Below are positions 38,566 to 50,715 of a stretch of 64,000 nucleotides of DNA, piece by piece. A program made the position numbers and the translations under genes. Where the stretch lies: positions 23,455,209 through 23,519,208 of the forward strand of contig CP114482.1 in the NCBI GenBank assembly GCA_027186245.1, in the 5' to 3' direction. Each line of letters opens with the position of its first letter. The stretch's first letter is position 1. Under the pieces are notes generated by a model. The model was not told the origin of the DNA. It was given only the letters and a program-made list of their open reading frames with translations, and ran no database searches. The DNA comes from Coriaria nepalensis. Taxonomy: Eukaryota; Streptophyta; Magnoliopsida; Cucurbitales; Coriariaceae.

Positions 38566-39823
38566 TGCTTTTTAATGCTAAAATAATGCATTGTTGTCTT
38601 CAATAGATTAATTACAAGTTATGTAAGAAAATAATGTTTGAAGGGCAAAAATAGAATTCGTTCGAATTAATTTAGAATGATTTAATGACTAAAAGAGATT
38701 CAATGACATGACTTTAAGGCTAAACAAATGCAGTGTTGCTTTCAATAGATCAACTGCAAGTTATGCACGAAAGTCATGTTTAAAACCCGAATTTCGTTCG
38801 AAGTGATTTAGAATGATTTACTGACTAAAAAAGACGCAAAAATATGACTTTAAGGCTAAAAAAATGCATAGTTGCCATCAATAGATCAATTGCAAATTAT
38901 GCATGAAGATGGCGTTCTAAATGCAAAAAGAGAATTGGTTCGAAGTGCCTTCAAACAATTTAATGATTGAAAAGACTGAGTGATATGCTTTTTAATGCTA
39001 AAATAATGCATTGTTGTCTTCAATAGATTAATTACAAGTTATGTAAGAAAATAATGTTTGAAGGGCAAAAATAGAATTCGTTCGAATTAATTTAGAATGA
39101 TTTAATGACTAAAAGAGATTCAATGACATGACTTTAAGGCTAAACAAATGCATTGTTGCCTTCAATAGATCAACTGCAAGTTACGTACGAAAGTCATGTT
39201 TAAAGGCCGAATTTCGTTCGAAATGATTTAGAATGATTTACTGACTAAAAGAGATGCAAAAATATGGCTTGAACGCTAAAAAAGGCAGAGTTGCCATCAA
39301 TAGATCAATTGCAAGTTATGCACGAAAGTTGCGTTTTAAATGCAAAAAGAGAATTGGTTCGAAGTTCCTTCAAACAATTTAATGATTGAAAAGACTGAGT
39401 GATATGCTTTTTAATGCTAAAATAATGCATTGTTGTCTTCAATAGATTAATTACAAGTTATGTAAGAAAATAATGTTTGAAGGGCAAAAATAGAATTCGT
39501 TCGAATTAATTTAGAATGATTTAATGACTAAAAGAGATTCAATGACATGACTTTAAGGCTAAACAAATGCATCGTTGCCTTCAATAGATCAACTGCAAGT
39601 TACGTACGAAAGTCTTGTTTAAAGGCCGAATTTCGTTCGAAATGATTTAGAATGATTTACTGACTAAAAGAGACGCAAAAATATGGCTTGAACGCTAAAA
39701 AATGTAGAGTTGCCATCAATAGATCAATTGCAAGTTATGCACGAAAGTCGCGTTTTAAATGCAAAAAGAGAATTGGTTCGAAGTGCCTTCAAACAACTTA
39801 ATGATTGAAAAGACTGAGTGATA
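38566..39823 (+). repeat. Three connecting units
   Basis: The unit at 38566 is again the atgcagtgttgc type, related to 35631 and 37308 but without the tttagggct change and with aaaacccgaatttcg. The unit at 38986 is the common ttacgtacg type with a private gaagttccttc near 39363. The unit at 39405 has gcatcgttgcc and gtcttgtttaaagg, and is the counterpart of 21374 in the long-range match. Confidence 0.75.
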
Positions 39824-41080
39824 TGCTTTTGAATGCTAAAATAATGCGTTGTTGTCTTCAATAGATTAATTACAAGTGTTGTAAGAAAATAATATTTGAA
39901 TGGCGAAAATAGAATTCGTTCGAACTAATTTAGAATGATTTAATGACTAAAAGAGATTCAATGACATGACTTTAAGGCTAAACAAATGCATTGTTGCCTT
40001 CAATAGATCAACTGCAAGTTACGTATGAAAGTCATGTTTGAAGGCCGAATTTCGTTCGAAATGATTTAGAATGATTTACTGACTAAAAGAGACGCAAAAA
40101 TATGGCTTGAACGCTAAAAAATGCAGAGTTGCTATCAATAGATCAATTGCAAGTTATGCACGAAAGTCGCGTTTTAAATGGAAAAAGAGAATTGGTTCAA
40201 AGTGCCTTCAAACAATTTAATGATTGAAAAGACTGAGTGATATGCTTTTTAATGCTAAAATAATGCATTGTTGTCTTCAATAGATTAATTACAAGTTATG
40301 TAAGAAAATATTGTTTGAAGGGCAAAAATAGAATTCGTTCGAATTAATTTAGAATGATTTAATGACTAAAAGAGATTCAATGACATGACTTTAAGGCTAA
40401 ACAAATGCATTGTTGCCTTCAATAGATCAACTGCAAGTTACGTATGAAAGTCATGTTTAAAGGCCGAATTTTGTTCGAAATGATTTAGAATGATTTACTG
40501 ACTAAAAGAGACGCAAAAATATGGCTTGAACGCTAAAAAATGCAGAGTGTCCATCAATAGATCAATTGCAAGTTATGCACGAAAGTCGCGTTTTAAATGG
40601 AATAAGAGAATTGGTTCGAAGTGCCTTCCAACAATTTAATGATTGAAAAGACTGAGTGATATGCTTTTTAATGCTAAAATAATGCATTGTTGTCTTCAAT
40701 AGATTAATTACAAGTGTTGTAAGAAAATAATATTTGAATGGCGAAAATAGAATTCGTTCGAACTAATTTAGAATGATTTAATGACTAGAAGAGACTCCGT
40801 GACATGAATTTAAGGCTAAAGAAATGCATTGTTCCCTATAATAGATCAACTGCAAGTTATGCACGAAAGTCATGTTTAAATGCCGAATTTCATACGAAGT
40901 GATTTAGAATGATTTACTGACTAAAAGAGACACAAAAATATGGCTTGAACGCTAAAAAAGGCAGAGTTGCCATCAATAGATCAATTGCAAGTTATGCACG
41001 AAAGTCGCGTTTTAAATACAAAAAGAGAATTGGTTCGAAGTGCCTTCAAACAATTTAATGATTGAAAAGACTGAGTGATA
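39824..41080 (+). repeat. Three-unit block matching 21793-23049
   Basis: The units at 39824, 40243 and 40662 repeat the order of 21793, 22212 and 22631, including catgtttgaaggccg and gaattttgttcg. Private changes here are tgcttttgaatgct with atgcgttgttg at the start, ggttcaaag near 40195, agagtgtccatc near 40545 and ggaataagag near 40599. More private changes than in younger duplications suggest an older event. Confidence 0.82.
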
Positions 41081-41500
41081 TGCTTTTTAATGCTAAAATA
41101 ATGCATTGTTGTCTTCAATAGATTAATCACAAGTTATGTAAGAAAATAATGTTTGAAGGGCAAAAATAGAATTCGTTCGAATTAATTTAGAATGATTTAA
41201 TGACTAAAAGAGATTCAATGACATGACTTTAAGGCTAAACAAATGCAGTGTTGCTTTCAATAGATCAACTGCAAGTTATGCACGAAAGTCATGTTTAAAA
41301 CCCGAATTTCGTTCGAAGTGATTTAGAATGATTTACTGACTAAAAAAGACGCAAAAATATGACTTTAAGGCTAAAAAAATGCATAGTTGCCATCAATAGA
41401 TCAATTGCAAATTATGCATGAAGATGGCGTTCTAAATGCAAAAAGAGAATTGGTTCGAAGTGCCTTCAAACAATTTAATGATTGAATAGACTGAGTGATA
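41081..41500 (+). repeat. Single unit of the cagtgttgc type
   Basis: It resembles 38566, sharing atgcagtgttgctttc and aaaacccgaatttcg. Private changes are attaatcacaag near 41124 and ttgaatagactg near 41483. Confidence 0.75.
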
Positions 41501-44016
41501 TGCTTTTTAATGCTAAAATAATGCATTGTTGTCTTCAATAGATTAATTACAAGTTATGTAAGAAAATAATGTTTGAAGGGCGAAAATAGAATTCGGTCGA
41601 CCTAATTTAGAATGATTAAATGACTAAAAGAGACTCAATGACATGAATTTAAGGCTAAACAAATGCATTGTTCCCTATAATAGATCAACTGCAAGTTATG
41701 CACGAAAGTCATGTTTAAAAACCCAATTTCATACGAAGTGATTTCGAATGATTTACTGACTAAAAGAGACACAAAAATATGACTTGAACGCTAAAAAAGG
41801 CATAGTTGCCATCAATAGATCAATTGCAAGTTATGCACGAAAGTCGCGTTTTAAATGCAAAAAGAGAATTGGTTCGAAGTGCCTTCAAACAATTTAATGA
41901 TTGAAAAGACTGAGTGATATGCTTTTTAATGCTAAAATAATGCATTGTTGTCTTCAATAGATTAATTACAAGTTTTGTAAGAAAATAATATTTGAATGGC
42001 GAAAATAGAATTCGTTCGAACTAATTTAGAATGATTTAATGACTAGAAGAGACTCCGTGACATGAATTTAAGGCTAAAGAAATGCATTGTTCCCTATAAT
42101 AGATCAACTGCAAGTTATGCCCGATAGTCATGTTTAAATGCCGAATTTCATACGAAGTGATTTGGAATGATTTACTGACTAAAAGAGACGCAAAAATATG
42201 GCTTGAACGCTAAAAAATGCAGAGTTCCCATCAATAGATCAATTGCAAGTTATGCACGAAAGTCGCGTTTTAAATGCAAAAAGAGAATTGGTTCGAAGTG
42301 CCTTCAAACAATTTAATGATTGAAAAGACTGAGTGATATGCTTTTTAATGCTAAAATAATGCATTGTTGTCTTCAATAGATTGATTGCAAGTTATGTAAG
42401 AAAATATTGTTTGAAGGGCAAAAATAGAATTCGTTCGAATTAATTTAGAATGATTTAATGACTAAAAGAGATTCAATGACATGACTTTAAGGCTAAACAA
42501 ATGCATTGTTGCCTTCAATAGATCAACTGCAAGTTACGTACGAAAGTCATGTTTAAAGGCCGAATTTCGTTCGAAATGATTTAGAATGATTTACTTACTA
42601 AAAGAGATGCAAAAATATGGCTTGAACGCTAAAAAAGGTAGAGTTGCCATCAATAGATCAATTGCAAGTTATGAACGAAAGTCGCGTTTTAAATGCAAAA
42701 AGAGAATTGGTTCGAAGTGCCTTCCAACATTTTAAGGATTGAAAAGACTGAGTGATATGCTTTTTAACGCTAAAATAATGCATTGTTGTCTTCAATAGAT
42801 TAATTACAAGTTTTGTAAGAAAATAATGTTTGAAGGGCGAAAATAGAATTCGGTCGAACTAATTTAGAATGATTAAATGACTAAAAGAGACTCAATGACA
42901 TGAATTTAAGGCTAAACAAATGCATTGTTCCCTATAATAGATCAACTGCAAGTTATGCACGAAAGTCATGTTTAAAAACCCAATTTCATACGAAGTGATT
43001 TCGAATGATTTACTGACTAAAAGAGACACAAAAATATGACTTGAACGCTAAAAAAGGCATAGTTGCCATCAATAGATCAATTGCAAGTTATGCACGAAAG
43101 TCGCGTTTTAAATGCAAAAAGAGAATTGGTTCGAAGTGCCTTCAAACAATTTAATGATTGAAAAGACTGAGTGATATGCTTTTTAATGCTAAAATAATGC
43201 ATTGTTGTCTTCAATAGATTAATTACAAGTGTTGTAAGAAAATAATATTTGAATGGCGAAAATAGAATTCGTTCGAACTAATTTAGAATGATTTAATGAC
43301 TAGAAGAGACTCCGTGACATGAATTTAAGGCTAAAGAAATGCATTGTTCCCTATAACAGATCAACTGCAAGTTATGCACGAAAGCCATGTTTAAATGCCG
43401 AATTTCATACGAAGTGATTTAGAATGATTTACTGACTAAAAGAGACACAAAAATATGGCTTGAACGCTAAAAAAATGCATAGTTGCCATCAATAGATCAA
43501 TTGGAAATTATGCATGAAGATGGCGTTCTAAATGCAAAAAGAGAATTGGTTCGAAGTGCCTTCAAACAATTTAATGATTGAAAAGACTGAGTGATATGCT
43601 TTTTAATGCTAAAATAATGCATTGTTGTCTTCAATAGATTAATTGCAAGTTATGTAAGAAAATAATGTTTGAAGGGCAAAAATAGAATTCGTTCGAATTA
43701 ATTTAGAATGATTTAATGACTAAAAGAGATTCAATGACATGACTTTAAGGCTAAACAAATGCATTGTTGCCTTCAATAGATCAACTGCAAGTTACGCACG
43801 AAAGTCATGTTTAAAGGCCGAATTTCATACGAAGTGATTTAGAATGATTTACTGACTAAAAGAGACACAAAAATATGGCTTGAACGCTAAAAAAACGCAT
43901 AGTTGCCATCAATAGATCAATTGCAAATTATGCATGAAGATGGCGTTCTAAATGCAAAAAGAGAATTGGTTCGAAGTGCCTTCAAACAATTTAATGATTG
44001 AAAAGACTGAGTGATA
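41501..44016 (+). repeat. Three-unit HOR (about 1257 bp), two copies
   Basis: Units at 41501 and 42758 share gaattcggtcga(c/a)cta, gattaaatgac, aaacccaatttcatacg and gatttcgaatg at an offset of 1257 bp. Units at 41920 and 43177 are both Q-related. The third units differ (42339 against 43597). In the second copy the units at 43177 and 43597 carry a recombinant C monomer that begins like C1 (tggcttgaacgctaaaa) and continues like C2 (atgcatagttgcc, gaagatggcg). Confidence 0.8.
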
Positions 44017-44854
44017 TGCTTTTTAATGCTAAAATAATGCATTGTTGTCTTCAATAGATTAATTGCAAGTTATGTAAGAAAATAATGTTTGAAGGGCGAA
44101 AATAGAATTCGGTCGAATTAATTTAGAATGATTTAATGACTAAAAGAGACTCAATGACATGACTTTAAGGCTAAACAAATGCATTGTTGCTTTCAATAGA
44201 TCAACTGCAAGTTATGCACGAAAGTCATGTTCAAATGCCAAATTTCATACGAAGTGATTTAGAATGATTTACTGACTAAAAGAGACGCAAAAATATGGCT
44301 TGAACGCTAAAAAATGCAGAGTTGCCATCAATAGATCAATTGCAAGTTATGCACGAAAGTTGCGTTTTAAATGCAAAAAGAGAATTGGTTCGAAGTGCCT
44401 TCAAACAATTTAATGATTGAAAAGACTGAGCGATATGCTTTTTAATGCTAAAATAATGCATTGTTGTCTTCAATAGATTAATTGCAAGTTATGTAAGAAA
44501 ATAATGTTTGAAGGGCGAAAATAGAATTCGGTCGAATTAATTTAGAATGCTTTAATGACTAAAAGAGACTCAATGACATGACTTTAAGGCTAAACAAATG
44601 CATTGTTGCCTTCAATAGATCAACTGCAAGTTACGTACGAAAGTCATGTTTAAAGGCCGAATTTCGTTCGAAATGATTTAGAATGATTTACTGACTAAAA
44701 GAGATGCAAAAATATGGCTTGAACGCTAAAAAAGGCAGAGTTGCCATCAATAGATCAATTGCAAGTTATGCACGAAAGTCGCGTTTTAAATGCAAAAAGA
44801 GAATTGGTTCGAAGTGCCTTCAAACAATTTAATGATTGAAAAGACTGAGTGATA
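44017..44854 (+). repeat. Two connecting units
   Basis: Both units have attaattgcaag and gaattcggtcgaatt. The first has catgttcaaatgccaaattt near 44226 and gttgcgttttaaatg. The second has gagcgatatgc at its start and gaatgctttaatg near 44546. No other content. Confidence 0.72.
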
Positions 44855-45693
44855 TGCTTTTTAATGCTAAAATAATGCATTGTTGTCTTCAATAGATTAA
44901 TTACAAGTTATGTAAGAAAATAATATTTGAAGGGCGAAAATAGAATTCGTTCGAACTAATTTAGAATGATTTAATGACTAGAAAAGACTCAGTGACATGA
45001 CTTTAAGGCTAAACAAATGCATTGTTGCCTATAATAGATCAACTGCAACTTATGCACGAAAGTCATGTTTAAATGCCGAATTTCATACGAAGTGATTTAG
45101 AATGATTTACTGACTAAAAAAGACGCAAAAATATGACTTTAAAGCTAAAAAAATGCATAGTTGCCATCATTAGATCAATTGCAAATTATGCATGAAGATG
45201 GCATTCTAAATGCAAAAAGAGAATTGGTTCGAAGTGCCTTCGAACAGTTTAATGATTGAAAAGACTGAGTGATATGCTTTTTAATGCTAAAATAATGCAT
45301 TGTTGTCTTCAATAGATTAATTACAAGTTATGTAAGAAAATAATATTTGAATGGCGAAAATAGAATTCGTTCGAACTAATTTAGAATGATTTAATGACTA
45401 GAAGAGACTCAGTGACATGAATTTAAGGCTAAACAAATGCATTGTTCCCTATAATAGATCAACTGCAAGTTATGCACGAAAGTCATGTTTAAATGCCGAA
45501 TTTCATACGAAATGATTTAGAATGATTTACTGACTAAAAGAGACGCAAAAATATGGCTTGAACGGTAAAAAAGGCAGAGTTGCCATCAATAGATCAATTG
45601 CAAGTTATGCACGAAAGTCGCGTTTTAAATGCAAAAAGAGAATTGGTTCGAAGTGCCTTCAAACAATTTAATGATTGAAAAGACTGAGTGATA
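44855..45693 (+). repeat. Two-unit duplicate preceding the 11-unit HOR
   Basis: Units at 44855 and 45275 match 45694 and 46114, the first two units of the large HOR. Shared marks are ctagaaaagactcag, gcaacttatgcacg, tcattagatc, gatggcattctaaatg and aacagtttaatg. This adds an extra two-unit start before copy 1. One private difference is gccttcgaacag near 45236. Confidence 0.85.
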
Positions 45694-48600
45694 TGCTTTT
45701 TAATGCTAAAATAATGCATTGTTGTCTTCAATAGATTAATTACAAGTTATGTAAGAAAATAATATTTGAAGGGCGAAAATAGAATTCGTTCGAACTAATT
45801 TAGAATGATTTAATGACTAGAAAAGACTCAGTGACATGACTTTAAGGCTAAACAAATGCATTGTTGCCTATAATAGATCAACTGCAACTTATGCACGAAA
45901 GTCATGTTTAAATGCCGAATTTCATACGAAGTGATTTAGAATGATTTACTGACTAAAAAAGACGCAAAAATATGACTTTAAAGCTAAAAAAATGCATAGT
46001 TGCCATCATTAGATCAATTGCAAATTATGCATGAAGATGGCATTCTAAATGCAAAAAGAGAATTGGTTCGAAGTGCCTTCAAACAGTTTAATGATTGAAA
46101 AGACTGAGTGATATGCTTTTTAATGCTAAAATAATGCATTGTTGTCTTCAATAGATTAATTACAAGTTATGTAAGAAAATAATATTTGAATGGCGAAAAT
46201 AGAATTCGTTCGAACTAATTTAGAATGATTTAATGACTAGAAGAGACTCAGTGACATGAATTTAAGGCTAAAGAAATGCATTGTTCCCTATAATAGATCA
46301 ACTGCAAGTTATGCACGAAAGTCATGTTTAAATGCCGAATTTCATACGAAATGATTTAGAATGATTTACTGACTAAAGGAGACGCAAAAATATGGCTTGA
46401 ACGGTAAAAAAGGCAGAGTTGCCATCAATAGATCAATTGCAAGTTATGCACGAAAGTCGTGTTTTAAATGCAAAAAGAGAATTGGTTCGAAGTGCCTTCA
46501 AACAATTTAATGATTGAAAAGACTGAGTGATATGCTTTCTAATGCTAAAATAATGCATTGTTGTCTTCAATAGATTAATTACAAGTTTTGTAAGAAAATA
46601 ATGTTTGAAGGGCGAAAATGGAATTCGGTAGAATTAATTTAGAATGATTTAATGACTAAAAGAGACTCAATGACATGACTTTAAGGCTATACAAATGCAT
46701 TGTTGCCTTCAATAGATCAACTGCAAGTTACGCACGAAAGTCATGTTTAAAAACCGAATTTCGTTCGAAGTGATTTATAATGATTTATTGACTAAAAGAG
46801 ACGCAAAAATATGACTTGAACGCTGAAAAAGGCATAGTTGCCATCAATAGATCAATTGCAAGTTATGCACGAAAGTCGCGTTTTAAATGCAAAAAGAGAA
46901 TTGGTTCAAAGTGCCTTCAAACAATTTAATGATTGAAAAGACTGAGTGATATGCTTTTTAATGCTAAAATAATGCATTGTTGTCTTCAATAGATTAATTA
47001 CAAGTTATGTAAGAAAATAATATTTGAAGGGCGAAAATAGAATTCGTTCGAACTAATTTAGAATGATTTAATGACTAGAAGAGACTCAGTGACATGACTT
47101 TAAGGCTAAACAAATGCATTGTTGCCTATAATAGATCAACTGCAAGTTATGCACGAAAGTCATGTTTAAATGCCGAATTTCATACGAAGTGATTTAGAAT
47201 GATTTACTGACTGAAAAAGACGCAAAAATATGACTTTAAAGCTAAAAAAATGCATAGTTGCCATCAATAGATCAATTGCAAATTATGCATGAAGATGGCA
47301 TTCTAAATGCAAAAAGAGAATTGGTTCGAAGTGCCTTCAAACAATTTAATGATTGAAAAGACTGAGTGATATTCTTTTTAATGCTAAAATAATGCATTGT
47401 TGTCTTCAATAGATTAATTACAAGTTATGTAAGAAAATAATGTTTGAAGGGCAAAAATAGAATTCGGTCGAATTAATTTAGAATGATTTAAAGACTAAAA
47501 GAGACTCAATGACATGACTTTAAGGCTAAACAAATGCATTGTTACCTTCAATAGATCAAGTGCAAGTTACGCCCGAAAGTCATGTTTAAAGGCCGAATTT
47601 CGTTCGAAGTGATTTAGAATGATTTACTGACTAAAAGAGATGCAAAAATATGACTTGAACACTAAAAAAGTCATAGTTGCCATCAATAGATCAATTGCAA
47701 GTTATGAACGAAAGTCGAGTTTTAAATGCAAAAAGAGAATTGGTTCGCAGTGCCTTCAAAGAATTTAATGATTGAAAAGACTGAGTGATATGCTTTTTAA
47801 TGCTAAAATAATGCATTGTTGTCTTCAATAGATTAATTACAAGTTATGTAAGAACATAATATTTGAAGGGCGAAAATAGAATTCGTTCGAACTAATTTAG
47901 ACTGATTTAATGACTAGAAGCGACTCAGTGACATGACTTTAAGGCTAAACAAATGCATTGTTACCTTCAATAGATCAAGTGCAAGTTACGCACGAAAGTC
48001 ATGTTTAAAGGCCGAATTTCGTTCGAAGTCATTTAGAATGATTTACTGACTAAAAGAGATGCAAAAATATGACTTGAACACTAAAAAAGTCATAGTTGCC
48101 ATCAATAGATCAATTGCAAGTTATGAACGAAAGTCGAGTTTTAAATGCAAAAAGAGAATTAGTTCGCAGTGCCTTCAAAGAATTTAATGATTGAAAAGAC
48201 TGAGTGATATGCTTTTTAATGCTAAAATAATGCATTGTTGTCTTCAATAGATTAATTACAAGTTATGTAAGAACATAATATTTGAAGGGCGAAAATAGAA
48301 TTCGTTCGAACTAATTTAGACTGATTTAATGACTAGAAGCGACTCAGTGACATGACTTTAAGGCTAAACAAATGCATTGTTACCTTCAATAGATCAACTG
48401 CAAGTTATGCACGAAAGTCATGTTTAAAAACCGAATTTCGTTCAAAGTGATTTAGAATGATTTACTGACTAAAAAAGACGCAAAAATATGACTTTAAGGC
48501 TAAAAAAATGCATAGTTGCCATCAATAGATCAATTGCAAATTATGCATGAAGATGGCGTTCTAAATGCAAAAAGAGAATTGGTTCGAAGTGCCTTCAAAC

Positions 48601-50715
48601 AATTTAATGATTGAAAAGACTCAGTGATATTCTTTTTAATGCTAAAATAATGCATTTTTGTCTTCAATAGATTAATTACAAGTTCTGTAAGAAAATAATA
48701 TTTAAAGGGCGAAAATAGAATTCGTTCGAACTAATTTAGAATGATTTAATGACTAGAAGAGACTCAGTGACATGACTTTAAGGCTAAACAAATGCATTGT
48801 TGCCTTCAATAGATCAACTGCAAGTTAAGTACGAAAGTCATGTTTAAAGGCCGAATTTCGTTCGAAATGATTTAGAATGATTTACTGACTAAAAAAGACG
48901 CAAAAATATGACTTTAAAGCTAAAAAAATGCATAGTTGCCATCAATAGATCAATTGCAAATTGTGCATGAAGTTGGCGTTCTAAATGCAAAAAGAGAATT
49001 GGTTCGAAGTGCCTTCAAACAATTTAATGATTGAAAAGACTGAGTGATATGCTTTTTAATGCTAAAATAATGCATTATTGTCTTCAATAGATTAATTGCA
49101 AGTTATGTATGAAAATAATGTTTGAAGGGCGAAAATAGAATTCGGTCGAATTAATTTAGAATGATTTAATGACTAAAAGAGACTCAATGACATGACTTTA
49201 AGGCTAAACAATTGCATTGTTGCCTTCAATAGATCAACTGCAAGTTACGCACGAAAGTCATGTTTAAAGGCCGAATTTCGTTCGAAGTGATTTAGAATGA
49301 TTTACTGACTATAAGAGCCGCAAAAATATGACTTGAACGCTAAAAAAGGCATAGTTGCCATCAATAGATCAATTGCAAGTTATGCACGAAAGTCGCGTTT
49401 TAAATGCAAAAAGAGAATTGGTTCAAAGTGCCTTCAAACAATTTAATGATTGAAAACACTGAGTGATATGCTTTTTAATGCTAAAATAATGCATTGTTGT
49501 CTTCAATAGATTAATTACAAGTTATGTAAGAAAATAATATTTGAAGGGCGAAAATAGAATTCGGTCGAACTAATTTAGAATGATTTAAGGACTAAAAGAG
49601 ACTCAATGACATGACTTTAAGGCCAAACGAATGCATTGTTACCTTCAATAGATCAAATGCAAGTTACGCAGGAAAGTCATGTTTAAAGGCCGAATTTCGT
49701 TCGAAGTGATTTAGAATGATTTACTGACTAAAAGAGACGCAAAAATATGACTTGAACGCTAAAAAAGGCATAGTTGCCATCAATAGATCAATTGCAAGTT
49801 GTGCAATTAAAGTAGCGTTTTAAATGCAAAAACAGAATTGGTTCGAAGTGCCTTCAAACAATTGAATGATTGAAAAGACTTATGCTTTTTAATGCTAAAA
49901 TAATGCATTGTTGTCTTCAATAGATTAATTGCAAGTTATGTAAGAAAATAATGTTTGAAGGGCAAAAATAGAATTCGTTCGAATTAATTTAGAATGATTT
50001 AAGGACTAAAAGAGACTCGATGACATGACTTTAAGGCCAAACGAATGCATTGTTACCTTCAATAGATCAACTGCAAGTTACGCAGGAAAGTCATGTTTAA
50101 AGGCCGAATTTCGTTCGAAGTGATTTAGAATGATTTACTGACTAAAAGAGATGCAAAAATATGACTCGAACGCTAAAAAATGCATAGTTGCCATCAATAG
50201 ATCAATTGCAAGTTATGCAATTAAAGTAGCGTTTTAAATGCAAAAACAGAATTGGTTCGAAGTGCCTTCAAACAATTGAATGATTGAAAAGACTTATGCT
50301 TTTTAATGCTAAAATAATGCATTGTTGTCTTCAATAGATTAATTGCAAGTTATGTAAGAAAATAATGTTTGAAGGGCAAAAATACAATTCGTTCGAATTA
50401 ATTTAGAATGATTTAAGGACTAAAAGAGACTCAATGACATGACTTTAAGGCTAAACAAATGCATTGTTGCCTTCAATAGATCAACTGCAAGTTACGTACG
50501 AAAGTCATGTTTAAAGGCCGAATTTCGTTCGAAATGATTTAGAATGATTTACTGACTAAAAGAGATGCAAAAATATGGCTTGAACGCTAAAAAAGGCAGA
50601 GTTGCCATCAATAGATCAATTGCAAGTTATGCACGAAAGTCGCGTTTTAAATGCAAAAAGAGAATTGGTTCGAAGTGCCTTCAAACAATTTAATGATTGA
50701 AAAGACTAAGTGATA
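45694..50715 (+). repeat. 11-unit HOR, copy 1 (12 units, 5022 bp)
   Basis: Unit order by marker: ctagaaaagactcag; ggcgaaaatag with cggtaaaaaagg; tgctttctaatgc with gaattcggtagaatt; gactgaaaaagac; attctttttaat with atcaagtgcaag; agaacataatattt (twice, 47791 and 48210); catttttgtc with gttctgtaag; cattattgtc with tataagagccgc; two units with gcaattaaagtagcg; and ttaaggac with aatacaattcg. The next two copies have a single agaacataatattt unit. The unit at 47791 is a chimera: its A matches 48210 and its B and C match 47372. Confidence 0.9.
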
